From positions 32,380,001 to 32,444,000 of the forward strand of contig NC_133400.1 in NCBI RefSeq assembly GCF_047511655.1: a stretch of DNA of 64,000 nucleotides, given 5' to 3'. Shown in pieces: positions 44,022 to 56,571 of the stretch. Each line of letters starts with the position of its first letter. The stretch's first letter is position 1. The translations under genes were made by a program, and so were the position numbers. A model generated the notes under the pieces. The model saw only the letters and a list, made by a program, of their open reading frames with translations. It did no database searches and was not told the DNA's origin. This DNA comes from Castor canadensis. Lineage: Eukaryota; Chordata; Mammalia; Rodentia; Castoridae.

Positions 44022-47000
44022 CTAAAGTCCGCATATGAGGGAGAACATATGACTTTTGGTTTTCTGAGCCTGGTTAACCTCACTCAGAATTATGTTCTCC
44101 AGATCCATCAATTTACTTGTGAATGATAGGATTTCATTTTTCTTCATGGCTAAGTAAAATTCCATTGTGTACAATTACCACATTTTCTTGATCATTCATC
44201 AGTAGTGGGGCATCTTGGCTGTTTCCATAACTTGGCTATTGTGAATAGAGCTGCAATAAACAAGGGCGTGCAGGTGCCTTTGGAGTAACCTATGTCGCAT
44301 TCCTTTGGGTATATCCCCAGGACTGCGATTGCTGGATCATATGGCAGATCTATGTTTAGATTTTTAAGAAGCCTCCATATTTCTTTTCCAGAGTGATTGC
44401 ACTAGCTTGCATTCCCACCAGCAGTGTATGAAGGTTCCTTTTTCCCCACATCCTGGCCAACACCTGTTGTTGGTGGTGTTTTTGATGATGGCTATTCTAA
44501 CAGGAGTGAGGTAGAATCTTAGTGTGGTTCTGATTTGCATTTCCTTTATGGCTAGTGATGGTGAGCTTTTTTTCATGTGTTTTTTTGCCATTTGAATTTA
44601 TTCTTTTGAGAAAGTTCTATTTAGTACAGTTGCCCATTTCTTATTGGTTTATTGATTTTGGGAGAGTTTAGTTTCTTAGGTTCCCTGTATATTCTGGTTA
44701 TTAGTCCATTGTCTGATGTGTAGCTGGCAAATATTTTCTCCCACTCTGTGGGTGGTCTCTTCAGTTTGGAGACCAATTCTTTTGTTGTGCAGAAGCTTTT
44801 TAATTTTATGAAGTCCCATTTGTCCATTCTTTCTCTTAGTTGCTGAGCTGCTGGGATTCTATTGAGGAAGTCCTTGCCTATACCTATTACTTCCAGAGTG
44901 TTTCCTGCTCTTTCCTATACTAACTTCAGAGTTTTGGGTCTGGTAGTAAAGTGCTTGATCCATTTTGAGTTGATACTAGTACAGGGTGATAGACATGGAT
45001 CTAGTTTCAGTTTCTTGCAGACGGATAACCACTTTTCCCAGCAACATTTTTTGAAGAGGCTGTCTTATCTCCATCGTATATTTTTGGCACTTTTGTCAAA
45101 GATAAGTTGGTTATAGTTCTGTGGCTTCATATCTGGGTCCTCTATTCTGTTCCACTGGCCTTCATGTCTGTTTTTGTGCCAGTACCATGCTGTTTTTATT
45201 GCTATTGCTTTGTAATGTAGTTTGAAGTCGGGTATTGTGATACCTTCAGCATTGCTCTTTCTGCTGAGTATTGCCTTGGCTATTCTCAGTTCTTGTGTTT
45301 CCAAATGAACTTTAGGGTAGATATTTCAATCTCTGTGATAAAAGTCATTGGGATTTTGATGGGAATTGCATTAAATGTGTAGAGTGCTTTTGGTAATATA
45401 GCCATTTTTACTATGTTGATTCTACCAATCCATGAGCTTGGAAGATCTCTCCACCTTTTGTAGTTTTCCTTGATCTCTTTCTTCAGGGGTTTGTAGTTCT
45501 CCTTGTAGAGGTCATTCACATCCTTTGTTAAGTTTACTCCTAGGTATTTGATTTTTTGAGGCTATTGTAAATGGAATTGTTTCCATATATTCCTTCTCAG
45601 TTTGTTTGTTATTGTTGTATAGAAAAGCTAATGATTTTTGCTGTAGTTGTTTACGGTGTCTAGGAGTTTTTGGGTAGAGAGTTTTTTGGATCTTTAAGGT
45701 ATAGGATCATATTGTCTGCAAATACGGATATTTTGACAGTTTTTTTTTTTACCTATTTGTATTCCTTTTATTTCTTCTTCTTGCCTAATTGCTCTGGCTA
45801 GGAATTCCAGTACTATGTTGAATAGGAGTGGGGATAGTGGGCAACCCTTGTCTTGTTCCTGATTTTAGGGGAATGGTTTCAGTTTTTCTCCATTAAGTAT
45901 GATGTTGGCTGTTGGTTTGTCATAAATAACTTTTACAATGTTGTTGAGGTACATTTTCTATTCCTAGTTTTCTTAGAGCTTTTATCATGCAGTGGTGTTG
46001 GATCTTGTCAAAGGCTTTTCCTGAATCTATTGAGATGATCAAGTGGTTTTTGTCTTTATTTCTATTAATGTGCTGTATTACATTTATAGATCTGCATATG
46101 TTGAACCACCCCTGCATTCCTGGGATGAAGTTGACTTGGTCATGGTGGATGATCTTTCTGATATGTTGTTGGATTCAGTTTGCCATTATTTTATTGAGGA
46201 TTTTTGCATCAATGTTCATTAAGGAGATTGGCCTATAGTTCTCCTTTTTGGAGGTTCTGTCTGGTTTTGGGATGAGAGTAATATTGACCCATAAAATGAG
46301 TTAGGCAGTGTTCCTTCCCTTTCTATTTCATGGAACAGTTTAAGGAGGGTTGGTATTAGTTCCTCTTTAAACATCTGATAGAATTTAGCAGAGAATCCAT
46401 CAGATCCTGGACTTTTCTTTTTGGGGAGACTCTTGATTGCTGCTTCAATTTCATTTTGTGTTATAAGTCTATTCAGGTGATAAATATCCTCTTCGTTCAG
46501 TTTTTGATGGTTGTAAGTATCTAGATAGCTGTCCATTTGTTCAAGATTTTCAAATTTATTAGAATATAGTTTCTCAAATTAGTCTCTGATGATTTCCTGG
46601 ATTTCTGTTGTGTTTGTTGTTATCTCCCCTTTTGCATTTCTGATTTTACTGATTTGGGTTTTTTCTCTCCTCATTTTAGTCAGGTTTGCCAGTGGTCTGT
46701 TAATCTTGTTTATTTTTTCAAAGAACCAGCTTTTTGTTTCATTGATTCTTTGTATGTTTTTTTGTTTCTATTTCATTAATTTTCCCTTATTTTTATTATT
46801 TCTCTCCTTCTTCTTGTTTTGGGTTTTGCTTGTTCTTGTTTTTCTAGGAGTTTGAGATGTAGCATTAGGTCATTGATTTGAAATCTTTCTGTCCTTTTAA
46901 TATAAGCACTCATGGCTATAAACTTTCCTCTTAGGACTGCCTTTGCTGTATCCCATAGGTTCTGGTAGTGTGTGTTTTCATTTTTATTAACTTCCAGGAA

Positions 47001-47793
47001 ACTTTTAATTTCCTCTTTTATTTCATCAGTGACCCATTGATCCTTGAGCAATGTTTTGTTCAGCTTCCAATAGTTTGCATGTTTTCTACTGTTGTTTTTG
47101 TTGTTGATTTCTAGTTTTAATGCTTTGTGATCAGATAGAATGCATGGGATTATTTCTATTTACTTATATTTGCTGAAGCTTGCTTTGTGCCCTAAGATAT
47201 GATCAATTTTGGAAAAAGTTCCATGGGCTGCTGAGAAGAATGTATATTGTGCAGAAGTTGGATGAAATATTCTGTAGCCATCAGTTAGGTCCATTTAATC
47301 TATGGTGTGATTTAGTTCTAGAGTTTCTTTATTGATTTTTTGTTTGGATGACCTATCTGTTGGTGATGGGGGGTATTAAAGTCTCCTACTACCACTGTGT
47401 TAGAGTCTATATATGCTTTGATGAAATTGGGTGCATTGACATTGGGTGCATATAGGTTGATAATTGTTATTTCCTTTTGGTGTATTTCCCCTTTTATTAG
47501 TGTGGAGTGTCTTTCTTTATCTCATTTGATCAAAGTAAGTTTAAAGTCTACTTTGTCTGAGATAAGTATTGCTACCCCTCCCTGTTTTCAGAGGCCATTG
47601 GCTTGGTAAATCTTCTTCCAGCTTTTTACCCTCAGCCAGGCTTGTTTCTGTCCATGTTATAGGTCTCCTGTAGGCAGCAGATTGTTGGATTTTCCTTTTT
47701 AATCCAGTTTGCCAATTGGCATCTTTTGATGGGGGAATTATGCGTGTTAACATTCAGTGTTAATATTGATAGGTATGTGGTGATTCCTGTCAT
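44022..47793 (-). pseudogene. Broken ORF2 of L1-G
   Basis: Start codon at 47793 ('MTGIT'-like region), natural stop at 44022. Pieces in different frames cover the endonuclease region (47753-47541), the middle (47051-46776), the LPKKKSPG block of RT (46536-46219), the SIDSGKAFD block (46117-45920), thumb/connection (45519-45065) and the zinc-knuckle region (44591-44364, [10 protein letters not shown]). Multiple frameshifts separate them. No product is expected. Confidence 0.9.
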
Positions 47794-47832
47794 TTAGTTG
47801 TATTTGTTGTTTAAGGGTTTGATTGTGTGCAG

Positions 47833-49014
47833 CTAAATCAATATTAACTCTTTACTTTCTTGCCTTTTCTTCTCTTGTGGTTTGGTACTGCCTGCCTGTT
47901 CATGGTTTTGTTTGCTTTCACTTTCTGTGTGCAGAATTCCTTGAAGAATCTTTTGTATTGGTGGCTTGGTGGTCATATATTGCTTTAGTTTCTGCTTATC
48001 ATGGAAGACTTTTATTGCTCCATCTATTTTGAATGATAGTTTTGCTGGGTAGAGTATCCTAGGGTTGAAGTTATTTTCATTCACTGCCCAGAAATCCTCT
48101 CTCCATGCTCTTCTTGCTTTTAAGGTTTCCATTGAGAAATCTGCTGTGATTTTGATGGCTTTACCTTTGTATGTTATTTGTTTTTTCTCTCTTATAGCCT
48201 TCAATATTCTTTCTCTAGTCTCTGTGCTTTTTGTTTTAATGATAATATGTCATGGGGTAGTTCTATTTTGGTCAAGTCTGTTTGGTGTCCTGGAGGCTTC
48301 CTGTACCTGAATGGGCATAGCTTTCTCTAGATTTGGGAAATTTTCTGTTACTATTTTTTTTGAATATATTATGAATTTCTTTTGCTTGCACCTCTTCTCC
48401 TTTTTCAATGCTCATGATTCTCAGGTTTGGTCTTTTGATGGAGTTGTTGAGTTCTTACATATTCCTTTCACAGGTCTTGAGTTATCTGGCTAATAGCTCT
48501 TCAGTTTTTCCTTTAATTTCCATTTCATCTTCAAGTTCTGCTTGTTCTAGTCTGCTGGAGTGGCCTCCCCTTTTTTTTTTTTTTTTTGTATTTCTGTTTC
48601 ATTCTTTTTTCTGAGGTTTTCCATATCATGGGTCATTTCCTCTTTAATATTGTCAATTTTTGTCCTTAATTCATTTATCTCTCTATTTATGGTTCTCTAT
48701 GTTTCACTTTGGTGTTTATTTAGGGTGAGTTCATTTATTTGCTTTTGTGTTTCCTCATATTGTTTATTTTTGTTGTCTTGGAATTTCTTGAGTGCCTCCT
48801 CTACTTTTTGGTTGACTATGACTAATAACATCTCTATGAAATTCTCATTGATTACTTGCAGTATTTCTTTTTTCAAGTTATTCTTGTGGGCTTCATTGGG
48901 TTCCTTGGTATAGTTTATCTTTGTTTTGTTGGAGTTTGGATCTGGGTATCTGTTTTCTTCATTTCCCTCTGAAGCCTGTACTAAATTATTTTTTTGGGGA
49001 AGAATGGTTTCCAT
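47833..49014 (-). pseudogene. Broken ORF1 of L1-G
   Basis: The N-terminal part (49014-48697) matches L1-A ORF1p from the Asn/Glu-rich region into the coiled coil. The C-terminal part (48204-47833) matches the RRM/CTD region (ITYKGKAIKITADFS, YPAKLSF). The middle is frameshifted, and a T-run near 48572-48588 marks one disruption. The C-terminus has four extra residues compared with L1-A. Confidence 0.85.
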
Positions 49015-49752
49015 CCCTTTTTTTGTCTTGCTCTCATTCTGCTTGGTACTTTTGCTGTCCCTGGTCTATGTGTAACTTAGTATTAGCTAACTTACAATAG
49101 TAAAACTAACAAAACCAAGAAAGAAAGAGAAAAAAAGAAAAAGAAAAAAAATGGAGAACCAATGAAATCAGCAGGGAGAGATGGTGGATAATCAAACAGC
49201 AAACAAGACAAACAAATACTTAAAGAAAGAAAAAAAAATTCCCAGTTGAGAAACAGTAGAATTTCAGTCTTGGTAGTTCTGGTGTTACTCCTTTAGCATC
49301 CAGTCCTGTTTGTCTGCATCTCCTAGGCAGGTTTGGAGCTGGCATCTGGTGGTGCAGGAGCCCTCCTGTTTTCTCAGTGTAATTACAGGCAGAGGGTTCA
49401 GGGTTTCAGAGTTTTGTTTCTTCTTCTTCGCCTTTTTTTTTTTGCAAAGTGTGGCTCCAGCAGTAAAGTATTGTGTTTGATCTGCTGAGGGTCTCTCAAG
49501 CATGTTTGGAGCTCGCAGCTGGCAGGCCGGCGGGTGGGCAGTGGTAGTGCAGGGGTGGTGGCCCGCCTGTTCTTTCAGTGTATTGTGGTGTGGAGAAGAC
49601 TTCCATGGGCTAGGGGTTCAGGGTGCTGAAGTTGCAGCTCTCCCTGGTGCTTTACCTCAGCCAAGTAAGTCTTCAGCATCTCAGCAAGGTCCCTGATTCA
49701 TGGAGTTCATGCCATCTGCCTCTGTGTCCCAGTTGCCATTTTGGATCCCATT
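49015..49752 (-). promoter_or_regulatory. L1-G 5' UTR (short type)
   Basis: Only about 738 bp, against 1443 bp in L1-A, though both begin with a CCAA(G/A)ATGGC motif at the insertion junction. It has a GC-rich segment (49500-49600) and an A-rich segment next to ORF1 (49100-49250). This suggests a different or shorter promoter class, not truncation. Confidence 0.65.
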
Positions 49753-50453
49753 GCAATCTACAGATTCAATGCAATCTCCATCAAAATTCCAATGTCATTC
49801 TTCACAGAAATAGATAAATCACATGAAAACATAAAAAACCCAAACAGCAAAAGTAATCTTGAGCAAAAAGAGCAATGCTGATTGAAGAGCAATACCTCAC
49901 TTCAAATTATGTGAAAGAACCATGGAAACAAAAGCAGTATGGTACAGGAGTGAAAACAGACATGAAGACCAATGGAATAGAATAGAAGACCCAGAAATAA
50001 ACTCACACATCTATAGTCATTTAGTTTTTGACAAAGGAGCCAAAAACATATGTTGGAGAAAAGGCATTCTTTTCTACAAATGGTGTTGGGGTAACTGAAC
50101 ATCCACATATAGAACAGTGAACTAATCTCTTATCTCTCTCCCTGTACAAAAATCAATTCAAAGTCTATCAAAAACCTAAATGTAAAATCTGAAACTTTGA
50201 AATTACTGCATGAAAACATACACTTGAAGATAGGCATAGGCAATTATTTTCTGAATGGGATTCTAATTGCCCAGGAAATAAAAGCAAGAATTGACAAATG
50301 GGATTGCATCAAATTAAAAAGCTTCTGCACATCAAAGAAAACAATTTCCAGAATCAAGAGACAGCTTATAGATTGGAAGGAAATCTTTGTCAGTTATTCA
50401 TCGTACAAGGGATTAATATTCAGAATATATGAAGAGCTAAAAAATTAAATATT

Positions 50454-50763
50454 AGGCTAGATGTTGTGGCTGATACCTATAATCCCAGCTACCTGGGAGG
50501 CAGAGATTGGGAGACTTGTGGTTCCAAGGACACATCTCAAAAAATAAGCCAGGTTCAGTGACTCACACCTGTGATTCCAGCAACCCAGGAGGTCTCAGTA
50601 GGAGGCTCATAGTCTGAGGCCAGTCCCAGACAAAAATACAGACCCTACGTGTAGAATAACTAAACCATAAAGTGATCAGGGTAGGGTTCAAAATGGTTGA
50701 GTGCTTGCTTCGCAAGTGTGGGTCTCTGAGTTTAATCTCCATCACTGCCAATTTTTTTTAAAG
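50454..50763 (+). mobile_element. Compound B1/ID SINE insertion in L1-F
   Basis: One B1-like head ('aggctagatgttgtggctgatacctataatcccagctacctgggaggcag'), a second ('aagccaggttcagtgactcacacctgtgattccagcaacccagg'), then an ID-like unit ('gggttcaaaatggttgagtgcttgcttcgcaagtgtgggtctctgag') and an A-rich end. At least two SINE events are implied. Confidence 0.75.
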
Positions 50764-51690
50764 ATCCAAAAGAACAAATAACCCAATTAATAAATGAGCA
50801 AATTAACAGAGAGTTCTTAGAAGAAATAGAAAAGGCTAAAAAATATATGAAGCAATGTCAACATGTTAACCCATAAGGAAAATGCAAATCAAATTCACAC
50901 TGAGATTCCATCTCACCCCATCCAGAATGGCAGTCATCAAGAAAACAATAAATGATGGCGAGAATGCAGGGGAAAAGGAACCATTATACATGATGGTGGG
51001 AATGTAAATTAGTGCAGCCACTATGGAAATCACTATGGAGATTCATAGAAACACCTAAAAATAGGCCTACCTTATGACAGTCGTCCCACTCTTGGGAATA
51101 TATCTGAAGGAGTGCAAGTCAACATACAAAAGAGGCACCTGCACACTCATGTTTATCACAGCACTAGTCACAATAACCAAGCCATGGAATCAGCCTAGAT
51201 GCCCCACAACCAATGAATGGATGAAGAAAATGTGGTACCTATACACAATAGAGTGTTATTCAGCCATAAAGAGCAACAAAATTATTCATTTGAAGGAAAT
51301 GGATAGAAGTAGAGATCATGATATTGAATGAAATAAGCCGAGCTCAAACGCAAAATATCCTGTTTTTGTTCATATGCAGAATCTAGATGGAAAATAATGA
51401 TGACGATGATAATGGGACATGAGTGTAAAAGGAAGACTGTCTGGGGGGATCCTGTGTGATGGGGGAGTCAGAATTGAGAGGGTACTGGGGGAGACATGAT
51501 CAAAGTCCACTGCATGTATATGTATATTTGAAGGTAGCATAATTGAATCCACTAAATACTGTTTGTAAAAGGGGGGAGGAGGGTGAGGGCTAATGGAGTA
51601 TTACAGAGGGGTAAATGTGATTAAAGTGCATTGTACACATCTATGAAAATATCACAGTGAAAACTTGTTGTATGCTAATAGAAAAGAAAA

Positions 51691-51847
51691 GATCAGGAAG
51701 CCATAAAAAAGAGTATTCAGAAAACAAAATAGAATTCTCAAGAATTACAAATGAAACATAAATAAAAACTCAAGAGTTTGAAAATTAACCTGAGCAAAAA
51801 TTAAACCAAGAAAATCTAGAAAGTAGAATAAAAGGACAAAGTGACAA
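51691..51847. other. A-rich sequence, perhaps old L1
   Basis: Very A-rich, with no clear boundary to L1-F. No gene. Confidence 0.35.
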
Positions 51848-51966
51848 AGCCAGGCACTGTTAGCTCACACATGTAATCCTAGCTACTTGGGAGGCTGGGA
51901 TTGGGAGGATTGCAGTTCAAGACTGACCCTGGCAAATAGTTCTCGAGACCTCATCTCATCAGAAAA
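51848..51966 (+). mobile_element. B1-type SINE (left unit of cluster)
   Basis: 'aagccaggcactgttagctcacacatgtaatcctagctacttgggaggctgggattgggaggattgcagttcaag' and 'ctcgagacctcatctcatcag'. No ID part follows. Confidence 0.85.
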
Positions 51967-52150
51967 AAGCTTGGGCATGGTGGCAAGCGCTTGTAATCCC
52001 AGCAATGGCAGGAAGCCTAAAATAGAAGGAAGGTGGTCCAGGCCTGCCTGGGGAAAAAAAAGTGAGACCACTATCTCCAAAATAGCCAGAGCAAAAAGGA
52101 CTGGAGGCATGGCTCAAGTGGTAGAGCACCTTCCTTTCCCAGTAAGAGTT
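51967..52150 (+). mobile_element. B1+ID dimeric SINE
   Basis: B1 unit 'gcttgggcatggtggcaagcgcttgtaatcccagca', then 'actggaggcatggctcaagtggtagagcaccttcc', the ID unit, which is cut short. The 3' end is degenerate. Confidence 0.85.
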
Positions 52151-52167
52151 GTCTGAAACTTCTGTTG

Positions 52168-52350
52168 TCATTGGGCATTGGTGGCTTATACCTATAATCC
52201 TAGCTATTTGGGAGGCTGAAATTGGGAGGATGGAAGTTTAAGGCCAGCCAGGGCAAATAGTTTGTGAGATTGCAAAACAATTGGAACAAAATGGACTGGA
52301 AGTGTGGCTCACGCAGAAGCACTGAGTTCAAACTCCAGTCCCCCCGCCCC
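52168..52350 (+). mobile_element. B1+ID dimeric SINE
   Basis: 'attgggcattggtggcttatacctataatcctagctatttgggaggctgaaattggg' (B1), then 'ggactggaagtgtggctcacgcagaagcactgagttcaaactccagtcccc' (ID, internally deleted). Confidence 0.85.
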
Positions 52351-55300
52351 AAAAGTCTTTGTTTTATAGTCTTTAAATTTGATATTAAAAAGCACTTTTT
52401 AAAACTTCTTGTACTTAAAAAAAGGATATATGAAGGTTGAATAAAGGTGTTTAAGGTAAGCAATGTAAACAACTTTAGCTCTCACTTACCCTTTCCTAAG
52501 AAGCTACTGAAGAACATGTCCCACCCAAAAAAGGGAAGAAACCAATGAGGAGGAAAGAGGAGATCCGAACAAGGGTGAGGCAAGGGGAACCCACAGGAAC
52601 TCCAAGGGGAGCTCTTGAGGGTGGTGACCAGGCAGCCAATGTAGTTTGATACCTATCAGAAGCTTTCCTTTTCTTGAAGAAAAGAAATTGATAGAATATT
52701 TGATCATCTAAATATCTAAAAAAGAGTCTAAGACAAAAGGCAGAGAGGTTGGTGTTGCATTAGTGATAAGTTCATCGGAAAAAAATAAATGCAAAAACAA
52801 GACCATCATTTCTAGGGAAACTAAAATTTGCACAGCAAAGAAAATAATCATTATTAGTTTACTCATGACTCAAATGTGAACAGCAGTCATGTAATCACAA
52901 TGTCAACACTGAACACTGATGTGACAAAATTTAAAAATGGGTTAATAAAGTACAGAAATAAAAATTAAAGAAGTGAAAATAAGTATGTTGTTTAGAGATA
53001 TGAAGGTAAATACTAAAATATTCTCTTCAGATATTTGAAAATTGTGGCCGGTAGGAAAACAGAAGTGGGCAATGGGAGGGAATTGCTGAATTTTATAAAA
53101 TCTTGTATAATTCTTTGACTCTTTAAATATGTATCTTTATGTCTTTAATAAATATGAAATTAAAGATAGCTTTATCAGAGAGCCTGCTGTGAAATGAGAC
53201 CTCAATAATTAACTCTTATAATTAACTTTATTATCCCTAAGTGTACTTGATCCAGGTAGATGCGAAAGAAGCAAGAAGAACTTTTTTTGTTTTTTGATAC
53301 AGAACAACTCAATCTGTTAGTTCTAAGCAGTTTTCTTCATGATGATCTGATTGCTGAATTTCAGTGAAGACATGAAACCCTACAATACTTCAAGAAGGAA
53401 AAGGGGAGAAGCCAAGTCTATACACTGAGTGTGTATGCTGTGTCTGGGATGTCACACCTCATTTCTGTGACTTCATTTACCATGAAAACCACCCCATGCT
53501 GTGTGACTATCTCCGTGGACCATGGGGACATTCAGTCTTGGAAGGGTTAAAATTGTTCCCCGTCATAAAGTGAGAGAGACGTTGGATCTGGGAGTGGAGC
53601 CCAGCTTTGAGGACTGAGTCCATGCTCCACCCTCTCCATCTCCACTCACGGCATCAGAACACAGAGGCACAATGTTAAATGACAGTCTCATAATAGATTA
53701 GCAAAGCAAGTCCGGATATGTGGAAGACAGGTGTAACTGGCAAGGTCCAGCTACATCTGTGTTCTCTTGTCAATAAACAGACCCTTGGGCTGGATGCCCT
53801 GGTTGCTGACCCACCGAGCTGCCCTTCTGTTCTTGTGGTTTGCAGTGTGCCCAGTCTTGCCAATTCTGTAGCCACAGAACTGATCTGCTATTTATTTAAT
53901 CTTTTAGATTCCTCCTGACAGAACAACTTGTTCTCTCTCTCTCTCCTGGTAAGATAGGTGAAGAATGAATGTAAACAGAATCTTCCTCCTGTTCAAAATG
54001 AAGGCAGCAGCTTGAGCTAAAAGTGTTGTATGGGGCAGTTTAGTGGGACCCTAAGAACATTGTCCTTCTTTTGGCTGAACTCCTATCCAAGTGGTCAGAA
54101 CTGATGGGATTGGAATTGGGGATGATGGAAGGCTTAGGTTTCCCTGCAGGTGCACAGGGCTAGATGCATACTGTAGAAAATTTACAATATACAGAGAAGT
54201 ACTGTAAGAGTTATAGTATAAGTGGGGAAGAGATGGCCACTCACAAAGGCTAAGATGGTGTATTTGCTGTGTGAATTTATTACAAAGATGTGGGTGAGAT
54301 TAAAGGAACCCAACAAGAATGGTGAGGACCTCAGGCCAGCAATAATGGGGAGCTATTGCCATCCTAAACCTGAAGGAGGTCTGGAAGGGAGTTCTCCACA
54401 TCTGAGAGAGAGACTTAGAGATATAGGACAGTTGTCCAGTGGAGTTGAGATTATAAGCTGAGGAAGGCAGTACCTTTAGTACTTCAGTGTCACTCTCCTG
54501 CCACACTCTGATCACCTGCTTCTAATTAGAAGCCAGAAGGGACAAAGGAATGTGTTAACTTATCCCTAATGGTCCATCTCCAAGGACACAGAGCAGAGTG
54601 GAGACAGGTGGACAGTGGGCCTGGTAGGGCCAGAAAAAGATGACCCAATACAGGTGTAAAAATAAACACATAGCCACCTTGGCCTCAGCTTGTGTAACTT
54701 CAGTTCCCCCCTCCTGACTGTCTTGGCCCTCCTCCTTCCTTTGTGCATCTTTGCCACTCTGTAGATCCAGTGCTCCAAATGGTGCCAGCTCTTCTCAAGA
54801 AGGCAAGCACTCTTAGTGAGTATATTTTTATTATGAGGACATCTGCACCTTCTTGCCAGCCAAAAATAACATATGGAAATGTTTCCCACATTTTCACCAG
54901 GGGGCACTCACTCCTTTCCCATGGATGGCTAGAAATGCTTTTTTGGAAGTATTTGCTGGTCAAAATAGAATCCTTTTTGTAGACACAGTAAATGTTGGAA
55001 TGAGCTCTGTCCTAAAATGATTTCTGGCCAAACATTGTTTCTGTTTGAAATAAGATGACTGGACTCTGCTATGCCTTCTCGGAAAATGTTTAGAGCCCAA
55101 CTTGCATGCTCTGTTTGGAAAATGCTTTGGGTTTAAATGCCTTGTTCTCTCCTGTGGAAATGAACAGAATCCTGAAGACTTTGAAAAGGTAATCCACACG
55201 CTTAATTCGTAGACACCTTTCAAAGCTGAAAGCCCAACAAATCAAGGTAGGTGAGCAAATCCTGTCTTTAGGGACTGCCTTGTACCCAATCCCATGATTC

Positions 55301-55819
55301 ATCCTGATGGGTAAATGGAGGCTCCTGCGGGAAGCATGTTTCCTTAAGTATAAATCCTCCCAAATGGAAAAGCATTTGTTTGGTATCATATCAATCCTAC
55401 TTAGCTATTAGCTATGAAAGTGACACCATGTTTGTCAAAGGAACCATGCAGAAAGCCACGTAATAAAGCAATGTATGGTAAGTGGGTGGGGCCATCACAC
55501 ATACTCACAAGAATTCCCCTTGAAATGTGGATCATGCTTGAAATTTAAAAATTATGGATCTCTGATTCCTTTTAAGTGAGCACTATGTTGTAACTATAAA
55601 GAAGTATAAAGATATATTAAAATGTACAGAATGGACAATAATGGGAAAATTTGGCTTCTATTAACCTATAAGAGTTATGTTGTAGAGGTTGTTTGATCTA
55701 TCACTAAGACAATCAGTTCAACAAAGGGACAGATTAAAATTGGTTTGTACCCATCAAAGAAGCTTGTCCGTAAGTTAGGACACTGTGTGGTTAGTGAATA
55801 AGAGCAAAGTTTAGCATAA
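52351..55819. other. Unassigned sequence
   Basis: 3.5 kb with no SINE, LINE or gene that I recognise. Short frames on both strands near 54.2-55.4 kb overlap one another and lack motifs. A CT run lies at 53931-53946. Confidence 0.4.
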
Positions 55820-56045
55820 AAAAGAAATCTGGATTTTTGTCTTGGCTCTCCCTACTTCTTATCTGTATAACCTGGGGGAATTTGCTTAACCTCTTGAGCC
55901 TTGGTTTTTCGATATATAAAGTGGGGAAATATTTATTATACGCATTTAATGGAGCTGATGTGAGGATTAAAAAGATAACCAAAGTAAAGTTTCTGGCACA
56001 CAAAAACACTCAATGTGTGATAGATATTATCATCATCATTATAAT
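55820..56045 (+). mobile_element. MIR-like SINE remnant
   Basis: 'ggctctccctacttcttatctgtataacctgggggaatttgcttaacctcttgagccttggtttttcgatatataaagtggggaaat', 'tgtgaggattaaaaagataacc' and 'ctggcacacaaaaacactcaatgtgtgatagatattatcatcatcatt' match MIR almost end to end. Confidence 0.85.
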
Positions 56046-56571
56046 CTAACAATCCCATAAAATATTTGGAGATATTACATAACCAGGAAATAATTGCATG
56101 GGTTGAAATAATTTATTGCTGGGCTTTTCCCCCTTCAATTAACTTTAGTAGCCAGTTATGGTAGTGCTAATTAGTTATTTTAAAAAAACAACAGCTGTGT
56201 GAGTGAATTTACTGTCACAAAAACATAGGATCGTAGAAGCTGGAAAGACTTAACAGATTCATCTCATCCAAACTTCTTTTTAACATGAAGGGAATCCTTT
56301 TAAAAATCTTTAAAGTAAAGCTGACTTGTCTACATAGCCACAAATAGAAAGTGTGGCTAAATTACTTCCGCTCCTTACTGATTCAGAAATTGTAATTTAT
56401 ATATTAGCCCTTTCCTTAAAAATCAATGCTTCAGAGCGAGAGGAATGGTGATTTCTTTTTTTTTTCTAATTTCCAGCTGATTACTAGGTTTATTTTCATT
56501 GCTTTCTGTAGATTTTTGAAACATTTTCGAGGATCTCTTCTTTTGGGACTTAATGAAAAATTAAGGGTGTT
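56046..56571. other. Unassigned AT-rich sequence
   Basis: Nothing recognised. Confidence 0.4.

Larger units (their letters stand above)
43135..49752 (-). mobile_element. L1-G: near full-length, decayed LINE-1 inserted in L1-F
   Basis: Exact 15-bp duplications 'gcaatctacagattc' at 43120-43134 and 49753-49767 enclose 6.6 kb. Sense order: 738-bp 5' UTR with a CCAAAATGGC start, ORF1 (about 49014-47833), ORF2 (47793-44022), 3' UTR to about 43555 with AATAAA and a short A-run, then about 420 bp of additional sequence ending at a second A-rich tail with its own AATAAA. Both ORFs carry several frameshifts and stops. It is the same lineage as L1-A but older. Confidence 0.9.
42774..51690 (+). mobile_element. 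L1-F: old plus-strand 5'-truncated LINE-1, split
   Basis: Begins at the ORF2 FADD region ('gatgacatgattctatgctt'), runs to 43134, resumes at 49753/49768, is again split by SINEs at 50454-50763, and ends with a 3' UTR and 'ttgtatgctaatagaaaagaaaa' at about 51690. Frames are broken throughout (remnants at 50197-50448 and 51074-51331). It is similar in age to L1-D. Confidence 0.85.

Noticed and set aside
54222-55389. Cluster of overlapping short frames on both strands as a candidate gene
   Set aside because: They overlap in conflicting frames and show no motif or codon pattern. No exon-intron structure could be supported.
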